A stretch of DNA of 64,000 nt from an uncultured Actinomycetes bacterium (GTDB lineage Bacteria; Actinomycetota; Acidimicrobiia; Acidimicrobiales; RAAP-2). Position 1 is the stretch's first letter; the number at the start of each line of letters is the position of its first letter. A model generated the notes under the pieces. The model saw nothing but the letters and a program-made list of their open reading frames with translations. It was not told the origin of the DNA and made no database searches. Made by a program: the position numbers and the translations under genes. Positions 28,463 through 37,481 of this stretch are shown here, one piece after another. Location of the stretch: positions 1 to 64,000 of the forward strand of contig CAIQUD010000004.1 of assembly GCA_903874965.1 (NCBI GenBank). Reading direction: 5' to 3'.

Positions 28463-29272
28463 TCAGCTCGTAGTGAGCCCACTCAGATGGAGCCAATTGA
28501 GGAGATGAGAAAACTGGGTAGATAACCAGCTCACGTTGTCCGTCAGCAACAAGATCCCGAAGATGATCAGAATGATGGAGCCGACGAGTTGCAAGATCGA
28601 CAACAATTTCCCAAATCGCTGGGTAAAGGTCGTCAGGTAGTCAATGGCGAGGCCTGCAGCCAAGAAGGGAACGGCAAGGCCCAACGAATACGCCAACAAG
28701 AGTCCAACTCCCCCAAGCAAGGTGGTTGACTGCGCCGCCAAGGCAAGGACGGCACCAAGGACGGGACCAATACACGGTGTCCAAGCGAACGCGAACGCCA
28801 TCCCGAGAATGACGCCGGCCCAAGGACCAAAGCGCTTGGTTCCTGCCGAGAGCCTTCGCTCTTGGGTGAGGGCGATGGCCCAAGAAGCAGGCCTTGCACC
28901 AAGGCGGCTCCAAACCGACGCTGGAAGCGACACGAGGAGGAGCAGGAGGCCAAAGATGAGGACAATCCCTCCCGAGAGGTGCGCAAAGAATGTCTTGTGT
29001 TGATTGAGGCGTTGACCGACCGACGAAGCAACAGCGCCAAGCGCGATGAATACCAAGGTGAATCCGCCAACAAATGCCCCCATCGAGGCGAGCGTTCGAC
29101 CTCTGGCACCTGGTTCACCCACTGTCGCAACAGACATGCCCGTCACCATTGAGCAATACCCAGGGACAAGCGGCAAGACGCAAGGGCTAAGGAATGATGC
29201 AATCCCCGCACCGAAGGCAATGAGGAACCCAGACGGACTGGCAGTCACGCTGGCGACGAGTTCGCCGCCCAT
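28463..29272 (-). CDS. ccdA: CcdA-family cytochrome c biogenesis membrane protein
   Basis: FGAGIASFLSPCVLPLVPGY, FAFAWTPCIGPVLGAVL. Confidence 0.92.
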   Translation of the reverse strand: MGGELVASVTASPSGFLIAFGAGIASFLSPCVLPLVPGYCSMVTGMSVATVGEPGARGRTLASMGAFVGGFTLVFIALGAVASSVGQRLNQHKTFFAHLSGGIVLIFGLLLLLVSLPASVWSRLGARPASWAIALTQERRLSAGTKRFGPWAGVILGMAFAFAWTPCIGPVLGAVLALAAQSTTLLGGVGLLLAYSLGLAVPFLAAGLAIDYLTTFTQRFGKLLSILQLVGSIILIIFGILLLTDNVSWLSTQFSHLLNWLHLSGLTTS

Positions 29273-29277
29273 CGTCG

Positions 29278-30249
29278 TTAGGCCATCTGGCGAGTAACGG
29301 CAGCGAGGTCCGACTCCACCATCATCTCTACGAGCTCACGGAAGCCAACCTTGCGCTCCCAGCCGAGCTTTTGCTCCGCCTTGCTCGCATCTCCGACCAA
29401 GAGGTCGACTTCGGCGGGTCGCAAGAACCGCTCATCAAGGACGACGTGATCCTCCATCTGGAGGCCGACTGCCGTAAAGGCGACTTCGCACAACTCTCGA
29501 ACTGTGTGGGTCTCACCAGTTGCGATGACGTAGTCATCAGGAGCATCTGCTTGGACCATCAGCCACATGGCCTCCACGTAGTCAGCGGCATAGCCCCAGT
29601 CACGCTGTGCATCGAGATTGCCCAGCGAGACCGTGTCTTGCAGTCCCAACTTGATACGAGCCACCGCATTGGTCACCTTTCGGGTAACAAATTCGAGGCC
29701 TCGACGAGGGGATTCGTGGTTGAAGAGGATCCCCGAAGACGCGTGGAGGTCATAGCTCTCGCGATAGTTGATGGTCATCCAGTGGCCATAGACCTTGGCA
29801 ACGCCATACGGGCTTCGCGGATAGAGCGGTGTCGCTTCACTCTGGGGGACCTCAACGACCTTGCCGAACATCTCTGACGAACTGGCTTGATAGAAGCGGA
29901 CGTCACGATTGGTAAATCGAATGGCTTCGAGCATTCGAGTCACGCCAAGAGCGGTCGTCTCACCAGTCAGCACCGGCTGACCAAAGGAAGTTTGCACGAA
30001 ACTCTGAGCGGCGAGGTTGTAGATCTCGTCGGGTTTGTACTCCGAAAGAACGGAAATGAGGGAACCTTCATCAAGGAGGTCTCCAGGAGCGAGGGTCAAC
30101 TTGTCTTGAATATGGGCGATGCGCTCGAAGTTGAGCGTCGAGGATCGTCGAACCATGCCGATGACCTCATAATCCCTCTCAAGGAGAAATTCAGCGAGAT
30201 AGGACCCGTCTTGGCCGGTCACCCCGGTGATGAGTGCTCGTTTCGCCAT
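29278..30249 (-). CDS. gmd: GDP-mannose 4,6-dehydratase
   Basis: [62 protein letters not shown]. Confidence 0.93.
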   Translation of the reverse strand: MAKRALITGVTGQDGSYLAEFLLERDYEVIGMVRRSSTLNFERIAHIQDKLTLAPGDLLDEGSLISVLSEYKPDEIYNLAAQSFVQTSFGQPVLTGETTALGVTRMLEAIRFTNRDVRFYQASSSEMFGKVVEVPQSEATPLYPRSPYGVAKVYGHWMTINYRESYDLHASSGILFNHESPRRGLEFVTRKVTNAVARIKLGLQDTVSLGNLDAQRDWGYAADYVEAMWLMVQADAPDDYVIATGETHTVRELCEVAFTAVGLQMEDHVVLDERFLRPAEVDLLVGDASKAEQKLGWERKVGFRELVEMMVESDLAAVTRQMA

Positions 30250-30351
30250 GCCATTCGCTCCTCTGTAGTGCGTCCAAATCGGGCAGCGCACTTCCCTTAA
30301 ACCTAGCCGACCTCCCTCTCTCATTGAAGATGAGGGTTCTACGATAGAAGG

Positions 30352-31386
30352 ATGCCAACGGTCGCCTTCGTCTCCTTTCGACTTGGTGGTCGGGATGGGG
30401 TAGCGATTGAGACAGCGAAGTGGGGAAATGCCCTGTCAACACTTGGTTATGACGTCCGCACTGTCGCCGGTGACGGACCCGTACATGTGCTCGTCGAAGG
30501 GCTCGGAATTCGAGATGAGCGACCATTAGATCATCAGGCGCTCGATGAGGGTCTCGATGCTGATCTCGTCATTGTCGAAAACCTGCTCTCACTCCCCCTC
30601 AACCCTGACGCGGCCCAAGCTGTTTCGGAACGCTTGGAGGGCCGGGCGGCGATTCTTCATCATCACGATCTCCCTTGGCAGAGACCTCAATTTCTCAATG
30701 CACCTTCACCGCCTGACGATGCCAACTGGGTTCACGTTGCCATCAATCAACGTTCGGTGGCCGAACTTCAAGAACGCGGCATCTCCGCAACGCTCCTCTA
30801 CAACTCCTTCGACCCAACGCCACCGGCAGGAGATCGAGATGGCGTCCGACAAGCGCTTTCCGCACGACCTGGCGAACGGATCGCCCTCCAGCCAACGAGA
30901 GCCCTAGAACGCAAAGGCATCGAGGCCGCGGCGAACGCATGTACCGAGATTGGCGCATCGTTTTGGTTGCTTGGCGATGCGGAGGATGGATTCGACGAGG
31001 AGTTGGAACGGGTCATCGCTGCCGCATCGTGCCCAGTCATCCTTGGTATGCCGCCTGGAGGATTCTCCATCCACGACGCGTATGCGGCATCTGATCTCGT
31101 GGTGATGGGTTCATCCTGGGAGGGATTTGGGAACCCAGTTCTCGAAGCTGCGACCCATCGCCGCCCCCTGTTGCTCAATCGCTACCCAATCGCGAGGGAG
31201 CTCGAGGCACATGGATTCGAATGGTTTGGCTTCGATGAAACAGAAGCATTTGAGCAACGCTTGGCCAATGGCACTGATGACCTCGTAGCCAACAATGCCG
31301 CCGTGGCAGCCGAACACTTCTCCCTTCTTGACCTACCAAGCCGCCTACGCGCGATCATCGACCTCGTTCCCGGAGGGCCCTTATGA
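30352..31386 (+). CDS. Glycosyltransferase, GT4-like
   Basis: [64 protein letters not shown]. Confidence 0.8.
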   Translation: MPTVAFVSFRLGGRDGVAIETAKWGNALSTLGYDVRTVAGDGPVHVLVEGLGIRDERPLDHQALDEGLDADLVIVENLLSLPLNPDAAQAVSERLEGRAAILHHHDLPWQRPQFLNAPSPPDDANWVHVAINQRSVAELQERGISATLLYNSFDPTPPAGDRDGVRQALSARPGERIALQPTRALERKGIEAAANACTEIGASFWLLGDAEDGFDEELERVIAAASCPVILGMPPGGFSIHDAYAASDLVVMGSSWEGFGNPVLEAATHRRPLLLNRYPIARELEAHGFEWFGFDETEAFEQRLANGTDDLVANNAAVAAEHFSLLDLPSRLRAIIDLVPGGPL

Positions 31387-32030
31387 CGAATTCACCTCGC
31401 CAACGTCTTTCGGCGAGTAACCGACGTGCCCAATTACTTGAGGTTGCCATGTCGGTCTTCGCCGACGGCGGCTTCGCGTCGACAACGATGGACGAGATCG
31501 CTCATCGGGCTGGCGTCACCAAGCCCGTGCTCTATCAACACTTCCCATCAAAGGCTGCGCTCTATCGGGAACTCTTGGCGACCATTACCGCCGAAGTCTC
31601 TGCGGCGATTCTTGGTGCAGCAAGTGACGCAGACGGGCCTCGTGACCAAGTCGTTAAGGGATTCACTGCATTCTTCTCCTACGTTGCTTCCCACAATCCG
31701 GAATTTCTTCTTCTCTATGACCGCACGGGTTGGCATGACGCTCACGCGAGTGATCCCGTCCATTCAATTGAAGACGAGCTGATTGAGCGAATCGACCCAC
31801 TCATTGACGCTGGACTTCACCCAATGCATCGAAGGGTGCTTGCTGCAGCGGTCGTGTCAATGGCTGAAGGCGTTGGAAGGCGTTGGCTTGTCGGAGGACC
31901 GCCGGTAGCACCCGAGGTCATGCAAGAGCGAAGCGAAGGACTGGCCAACGTCGTTGCGCAACTCGCGTGGAGTGGGCTTCGAGGCATCGAGCCAACCGCA
32001 GCAGACGCTTCACCAGACCTCTCGTCCTAG
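31383..32030 (+). CDS. TetR-family transcriptional regulator
   Basis: RRAQLLEVAMSVFADGGFASTTMDEIAHRAGVTKPVLYQHFPSKAALYRELL. Confidence 0.93.
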   Translation: MTNSPRQRLSASNRRAQLLEVAMSVFADGGFASTTMDEIAHRAGVTKPVLYQHFPSKAALYRELLATITAEVSAAILGAASDADGPRDQVVKGFTAFFSYVASHNPEFLLLYDRTGWHDAHASDPVHSIEDELIERIDPLIDAGLHPMHRRVLAAAVVSMAEGVGRRWLVGGPPVAPEVMQERSEGLANVVAQLAWSGLRGIEPTAADASPDLSS

Positions 32031-32560
32031 AGGCGAGGTACTAACTGCTGGCAGTAGGCAAAGACCTGCCTGGCACAGGAGTGATACTGATCCTGTTCGC
32101 CACCCGCGGGGTCATCAACTTCCGCACTTCCTGTGAGATCGAGTTCTTGCAGCTGCATTCCACGGACCCGATCGACAAGCGGTTGGTCACCACCTTCAAG
32201 TGCTTCAGCCACATGAATGATGATCGCCGCCTTGGCTGCTGCTTCGGGATGTACTCGCCGAACGTAGCGAACATGGTCCGCCTCCATGCAGAGGATCAGG
32301 TCTGCCCACTCAACGTCACCCTCGGTCAGTTGATGACTTCGATGGCGCCCAAGTGGGAGATCGTCAAGACCTGGAAGCGCGGCAATCGCGGTCTTTGTTC
32401 TGATGCTCATCGGTTGACCTTCCAGCGCGTGCGTTCCGGCCGTCACGAGGTCAATGGAGCGGCCTTCAACGTCGGCCAGAAAGCCGAGCATGAACCCACC
32501 CATGACGGACCGGGCGGCATTGCCGGTGCAGAGCACCACGACCCGTGACGCCCGCGTCAT
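32027..32560 (-). CDS. Low-molecular-weight protein tyrosine phosphatase family
   Basis: P-loop VVVLCTGNAARS (CX5RS), late DDP motif. Confidence 0.85.
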   Translation of the reverse strand: MTRASRVVVLCTGNAARSVMGGFMLGFLADVEGRSIDLVTAGTHALEGQPMSIRTKTAIAALPGLDDLPLGRHRSHQLTEGDVEWADLILCMEADHVRYVRRVHPEAAAKAAIIIHVAEALEGGDQPLVDRVRGMQLQELDLTGSAEVDDPAGGEQDQYHSCARQVFAYCQQLVPRL

Positions 32561-32592
32561 GAAGAGCGCCCATGTGCATTCCGAATGCAGAA

Positions 32593-32623
32593 CACCCGTT
32601 GTCGCGAAAAGCGACAACGGGTG
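32593..32623 (-). terminator. Perfect 13-bp stem-loop, probable terminator of the DUF5684 gene
   Basis: cacccgttgtcgc-gaaaa-gcgacaacgggtg. Confidence 0.6.
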
Positions 32624-32794
32624 CCAGCCCTACCAAGAAGTCGATTGTTCGGCTTGACCTCTGCTTCTCTCGCGTTGGTCAACGTTGCACTCGGCCTCTG
32701 CACCATGGTGCCGAGGCTACTTGGCTCCTTCAGGTCGTTTGCGAACGGAATCGCTCATCCAACGCGATCATCGTTCGCCAAACGAACGAATTGG

Positions 32795-33157
32795 CTACGC
32801 CGCCTTCTCGTACGTCGAACTTCCAAAAGCGAGGATGCCAGCGAAGATGAAGTTGAGGAAAATCAAGCCAATGCCGAAGCCAACGCCCTTGCCAAACTTC
32901 TTCGCCACATCGATCCAGATGATGATTCCGGCGATGATGTTGACGATTGGGATGAGCATGAAGATCAACCACCATCCAGAGTGGCCAGAGATTTTGATCA
33001 GGGTGTACACGTTGTAAATCGGGACAATTGATGCCCATCCGGGCTTCCCCGCCTTCACAAAGAGCATCCACCATTCAATGATGGCAATTACCACAAGGAA
33101 AAGTGGTCCAATGAAATAATTGGGACTCAGACTCGACGATGCAAGCAGGTGGTTCAT
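32795..33157 (-). CDS. DUF5684-like small membrane protein
   Basis: AGKPGWASIVPIYNVYTLIKISGHSGWWLIFMLIPIVNIIAGIIIWIDVAKKFGKG. Confidence 0.8.
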   Translation of the reverse strand: MNHLLASSSLSPNYFIGPLFLVVIAIIEWWMLFVKAGKPGWASIVPIYNVYTLIKISGHSGWWLIFMLIPIVNIIAGIIIWIDVAKKFGKGVGFGIGLIFLNFIFAGILAFGSSTYEKAA

Positions 33158-33292
33158 AGCGCTCCTCTACCCTTCAGTGGTTGACAGAAGGAGAGCCGAG
33201 TTCACGACGCAAACCCTCAATCAAAGCGGCCGGTCGACCGCCTAAAACCACCGAATCAACTTACCGCTCGACCGTCAAGAAAACTGGGACGA

Positions 33293-34480
33293 TCAAGGCG
33301 TGACGAGAGGAGTCACGGTCGAATTTGGTGAAACTTGGAACCCATTGGAGGCGGTTGCAACAAAGCGAGTTGCCCGACCATGAGTGAGACTGGTGACGGT
33401 GCAACTGAGTGCCGTTGTAACGCAGGACTTCGGAACGCCGCTCGTTGATGTCACGGTGAAGCTGACCGAAGCGGTTGTCGATCTCGTCCAAGCAAGGGTG
33501 ACGGCTCCGCGAGAAACGGAAGTCACGTGGAGTCCCGTCGGGGCGAGATTTCTCAAGACCAACCGGTTGATCGTGATGACGTTGGGGACGCTTTGGATCG
33601 TGCTGTCGGTGGTGCCGAGGAAGGTAACCGAACCGGTTGCATCGACCACCGGATCGTGTATCTCATCAAATCCTGTCGCCAGTTGCGTTCGTCCAGTCCC
33701 GTCTGCATTGAGACGAAGCAATTGCCCAGTTCCTGGAGTACTCGTCGCAACCGTGCCGACGTAGAGCCGGGCCAGCCGATCGATCGATCCAAGATCCGGT
33801 TGCCCAAGAACGCTGGCGATCGGCCGTTGTCCAAGTCCATCGGTCCCAACCCGAGAAATCGTGTCGTAACCATTCGTGAAGAAGAGGGACGTTCCTGACG
33901 GCGCATACGAGACACTCAGGGAACTCGTTCCTCGTTGCAGGCTGATCGTCTTTGGCGCCCCGAGCGTCGTTGGGATGACCTGAATCGCGCCACCAACGGC
34001 AAGCGCCAAATGTGAGCCATCAGGAGCAATACCAATGCCATACGCAAAGGAATTTTGGATGCTCGCCTCTGGAACAGTGAGACCGGCTGGAGTCCCAGAC
34101 GTCCCGATGGCATAAACATTCGGTGTCGTTGTTTGCGAGGCAACGTAGGTCATCGCTTCGGACTTAGAGAGCGCAACTCCATAAAACCTTGGGGTCGAGT
34201 TGCTCGGGTTTCTCAGAACCTTGAGATTGGCTCCGCCTGCACTGAATCGATAGAGGCCGCCACTGCTCGTGGTGAGAAAAATGGTCGTTCCTGTCGATGA
34301 CGTTGCGAGACCTGATGCAAATTGCGCATCAGTGCCAATTCCTGAAGGGGGGAGATAGGTGAAGACCGGTACATAGGCAGAGAGCGGTGGTGGCGTCGCT
34401 CCACCGGAAGTGCCAAATGAAAGTGAAACTCCTGCGGCGGCACCGAGCAGCAACGACACTCTGCTGATCCGACCCATCAC
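33293..34480 (-). CDS. Secreted beta-propeller-like protein with C-terminal FN3-like domain
   Basis: Signal peptide MMGRISRVSLLLGAAAGVSLSFG; repeated blade-like segments; C-terminal APTGLHVTSVSRGAVTLAWTRSTTASVSFTVTS. Confidence 0.75.
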   Translation of the reverse strand: MMGRISRVSLLLGAAAGVSLSFGTSGGATPPPLSAYVPVFTYLPPSGIGTDAQFASGLATSSTGTTIFLTTSSGGLYRFSAGGANLKVLRNPSNSTPRFYGVALSKSEAMTYVASQTTTPNVYAIGTSGTPAGLTVPEASIQNSFAYGIGIAPDGSHLALAVGGAIQVIPTTLGAPKTISLQRGTSSLSVSYAPSGTSLFFTNGYDTISRVGTDGLGQRPIASVLGQPDLGSIDRLARLYVGTVATSTPGTGQLLRLNADGTGRTQLATGFDEIHDPVVDATGSVTFLGTTDSTIQSVPNVITINRLVLRNLAPTGLHVTSVSRGAVTLAWTRSTTASVSFTVTSTSGVPKSCVTTALSCTVTSLTHGRATRFVATASNGFQVSPNSTVTPLVTP

Positions 34481-34569
34481 CCCTCCGTTTGATCGATCAC
34501 GGAACTGCGACCGCTTTGTAGTGGGAAGTTACCCGATGTAGTCAACATTTGGCGACCGGCGGTACTTGC

Positions 34570-37005
34570 CTAGAGCAACTCTCGGCGACGCATCGCCATC
34601 AAGGTGAACCAACCCCAAACCGGCGGGAGGTACGACGTGAAGAGACGTTGGACAAAGACTGCCGACACGGCAATGGAGTCGGGCACTCCGGCGGCAGTAA
34701 GCGCCAGGATCATTCCTGCCTCAACCACTCCCATTCCACCTGGAACTGGCGACAGGCCACCAAGCACGGACCCGAGGGTCAATGCCACGATGCAGACCGC
34801 AAGCGAAAGATGGGCGCCGAAGGCGTGGAGGGCGCTCCCGAGCGCAAGCGCCACCAGTACTTGGGCAAGGAGTGAACCACCAAAGATGAGTACCAACTTC
34901 GATGGTTGGCTGGCGAGCACTCGAAGGTGCCCAATTGATTCGTCCCACTTTGGTCGGAGTTTTGAGGCCGCAGCGCGACGGAGCTTCGGCACGAAAACTG
35001 CAACACCAAGAATCACGCCGAGTCCAAGGACGACCAGCAAGATCATGTGAATCAACTTTGCGGTTGCTCCTCCTGAGGAGAGGCTGTCTTGGAAGTTGAA
35101 ACTTCCAAAGGCAAAGGGAAGCGCCAAACCCAAGGTGAGGGTCTTCGCCACCCATGAAGCAGTTGACGAAACAACGGCCGAAGAGACCGCCATGGTGGCG
35201 TCGTAACCCTGGCGCTGGAAGAACCGCACCCGCGTGCCAATCACCGCAACATTTCCTCCGGCCAAGGAACTGAAGGAGTTCGACATTTCAAGCGCCAGAA
35301 CCTTCATGTAGCCAAGCGGCTTCACGACCGATCCCAAGGTCGTGGCCGCCACCGAGACCGTACACAACTGCGCAAAAATGAACGTGAGGATGACCCAGCC
35401 CCACGCTGCGGACTTTAGCGTTGAGAATGCTCCGGCTACGTGCACAAAGACCGCGAGGAGCGCCCACCCACCAATGAGTGAGCCAACCGTCATGAGAATG
35501 GTTCCCCACGAGATCCGCCGGGGTTCGTAGAGCTCCGGGGGTTCAATACCAGCAGCCAATGCACCTGCGGTCCGAAGCCGAGTCAAGAGACCTTTATTCG
35601 CCTTCAACAATGGCGAAAGCCCAGCTGGAAGGGCGGCACGTTGGAGGAACGGCAACGCATTCGCGAGTTCGTCCGGTCCAACCACCTCAATGGCGGCAGC
35701 CACTGCTTCCTCAATCCCCGACTCCGCAGAGCCAATGAGCGCGGCACATGCGAGCGCAGCCGCGAGGTCTCGATATCGGCGTTCATTGCTCGGTGTCGCC
35801 GTCGATCGCTCAAAGCCAACGAGCGAAACCTTCGCGTTCTCATCCACGAGAATGGTTGAGCCGGCAATCGCTCCGTGCGCCATTGCTGCACTGAGTGCAC
35901 TCACCGTTTCAATGATGGACTTCGCAGTCCCTGCAGGAACAGCATCTGGCAAGAGCGCGTCGAGACGACTACCTGCGGGTCGTTCAAGCAGGAGTACTGC
36001 ATTGCCTCCCACCTCTCCAGCGGTGATGACGACCGGCGCCCGTTCTTCAAGAACTCTCGACGCCATCATCGTGGCGAAGGCTTCGTGCTCGACCTGCTGG
36101 AGGCTCGTCGTCGCGAGACTGGGTCCAGAGTCCCTGAAGAACAAGGACCGACCAAGTTTCGAAAGCAACTGAGCCTCCGTCGCATCTCGCCCAACGACGA
36201 CCGCCTCAATGGCCATTCCATCGAGTGTTCCCCAGTAGCGGACCGCTCCCCATCCGCGTGAAGGCTGCCGCACAAGACCTTCAACCGAAGCCCCAATTCC
36301 AGAGAACAGTGAGGCCACATCCTCAAGGGAAGGAAGTCCTTCTGGTGATCCAACGAGGAGGTGCATAGCCGAGACGGCAGTCCACCCAAGTACCACCGAC
36401 GTCAGCACTGCGGTCGTCACGCCTTCGCCATGGATCACGCCAACGACAGCCCCAAAGGTGATGACCAACCGAACCATGCGTCGAAGGCTCCGGCTGAGAT
36501 AGGGAGCAACCGCCAACTGAATCGCTGCTGCGGTGGTGAGGAGAAGCACCACCGATTGCGTCTTTACGCCGTCATACCCTGCGTTGTTTGCCCCGGGGGT
36601 TGCCGGACCCAGGAGCGCTCGATACGCAATCGCTCCAAGAATGCCAAGTGCAACTGCGACGACGCCGTCTCGGAGTAACGCCATCGTTCTCGCCATCACT
36701 CCAGCAACGCCGACCGCAATGATCGCACCGGCAGTGCTCAAGAACCACAACGCCGAGAGCAGCCATGCCATGCCAAAGGGCAACGGCAAGACCGCACTCG
36801 TTACCTCGGCTTGAAGGGATGCCCCAGCCCTGGCCATCACCGCCAATCCAATGACACTCAGCAGCCCAATGGCAACCCGAATCCCGTCGCCGCCTCGACG
36901 GTGCCGTTGTCCGCTCGAGAATGGCGCGAAGAACACGTCCTTTATCGGACGCGCATCGACTGCCCGATCTAGATCAATTGATTGGCTGAAGGCGGGTCGC
37001 TGCAT
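34570..37005 (-). CDS. MprF/YbhN-type (LPG synthase TM) membrane protein with internal degenerate kinase-like domain
   Basis: C-terminal polytopic domain with SLAGGNVAVIGTRVRFFQRQG...GLSPVPGGMGVVEAGMILALTAAG; middle region HGAIAGSTILVDENAKVSLVGFE resembles HRD-DFG spacing. Confidence 0.8.
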   Translation of the reverse strand: MQRPAFSQSIDLDRAVDARPIKDVFFAPFSSGQRHRRGGDGIRVAIGLLSVIGLAVMARAGASLQAEVTSAVLPLPFGMAWLLSALWFLSTAGAIIAVGVAGVMARTMALLRDGVVAVALGILGAIAYRALLGPATPGANNAGYDGVKTQSVVLLLTTAAAIQLAVAPYLSRSLRRMVRLVITFGAVVGVIHGEGVTTAVLTSVVLGWTAVSAMHLLVGSPEGLPSLEDVASLFSGIGASVEGLVRQPSRGWGAVRYWGTLDGMAIEAVVVGRDATEAQLLSKLGRSLFFRDSGPSLATTSLQQVEHEAFATMMASRVLEERAPVVITAGEVGGNAVLLLERPAGSRLDALLPDAVPAGTAKSIIETVSALSAAMAHGAIAGSTILVDENAKVSLVGFERSTATPSNERRYRDLAAALACAALIGSAESGIEEAVAAAIEVVGPDELANALPFLQRAALPAGLSPLLKANKGLLTRLRTAGALAAGIEPPELYEPRRISWGTILMTVGSLIGGWALLAVFVHVAGAFSTLKSAAWGWVILTFIFAQLCTVSVAATTLGSVVKPLGYMKVLALEMSNSFSSLAGGNVAVIGTRVRFFQRQGYDATMAVSSAVVSSTASWVAKTLTLGLALPFAFGSFNFQDSLSSGGATAKLIHMILLVVLGLGVILGVAVFVPKLRRAAASKLRPKWDESIGHLRVLASQPSKLVLIFGGSLLAQVLVALALGSALHAFGAHLSLAVCIVALTLGSVLGGLSPVPGGMGVVEAGMILALTAAGVPDSIAVSAVFVQRLFTSYLPPVWGWFTLMAMRRRELL

Positions 37006-37146
37006 GGTGCATCACGCTAGTAGGGCAGTTGACGCGTGACACCTGCGACAGGGCACCCTTTGGAGTGAATTCCAAGCCGTGTCATTCAGGGTCGACGCTG
37101 ACACCCACGTAAGAGTGACCTGCAGGAAGTTCTGGTCATTCGCCGA

Positions 37147-37238
37147 TGCACGAATATTTATACATTGCTCACCTTGGAAAGGATGTTCAAATATTCGTGC
37201 AGTTTGTGATTCTGCTACACTGCACGAATATGAGTGCA
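37147..37238. promoter_or_regulatory. Three operator-like sites in the hipBA promoter (TGCACGAATAT)
   Basis: TGCACGAATATTT at 37147-37159, its exact reverse complement at 37189-37201, and TGCAC-GAATATGA-GTGCA at 37221-37238 overlapping the hipB ATG (37230). Confidence 0.8.
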
Positions 37239-37481
37239 TCTGCTAGCGATTTCAAGGACAACCGTTTTAGGGTTTACAGCGCTTCTACGTTGGGGGCGGC
37301 AATCCGCCACTACCGCACCAAGCTGGGATTCTCACAGGCTGAACTCGCGGCCCGAACTGGAATGCCCCGCAATTATGTCAATGCTCTTGAAAACGGACTT
37401 GAGACCGAACAGCTGAAGCGAACGCTCGAAATCTTGAGGGAACTCGGCGTTCGGCTCACCCTCGATCACGAGGATTGGTAA
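37230..37481 (+). CDS. hipB: HipB-like HTH antitoxin
   Basis: AIRHYRTKLGFSQAELAARTGMPRNYVNALENG; upstream of hipA with TAATG overlap. Confidence 0.88.
   Translation: MSASASDFKDNRFRVYSASTLGAAIRHYRTKLGFSQAELAARTGMPRNYVNALENGLETEQLKRTLEILRELGVRLTLDHEDW

Noticed and set aside
32027-32560. LMW-PTP family protein as an arsenate reductase
   Set aside because: CTGNAARS P-loop fits the LMW-PTP fold, but no ars genes are adjacent and the distinguishing residues cannot be decided by eye.
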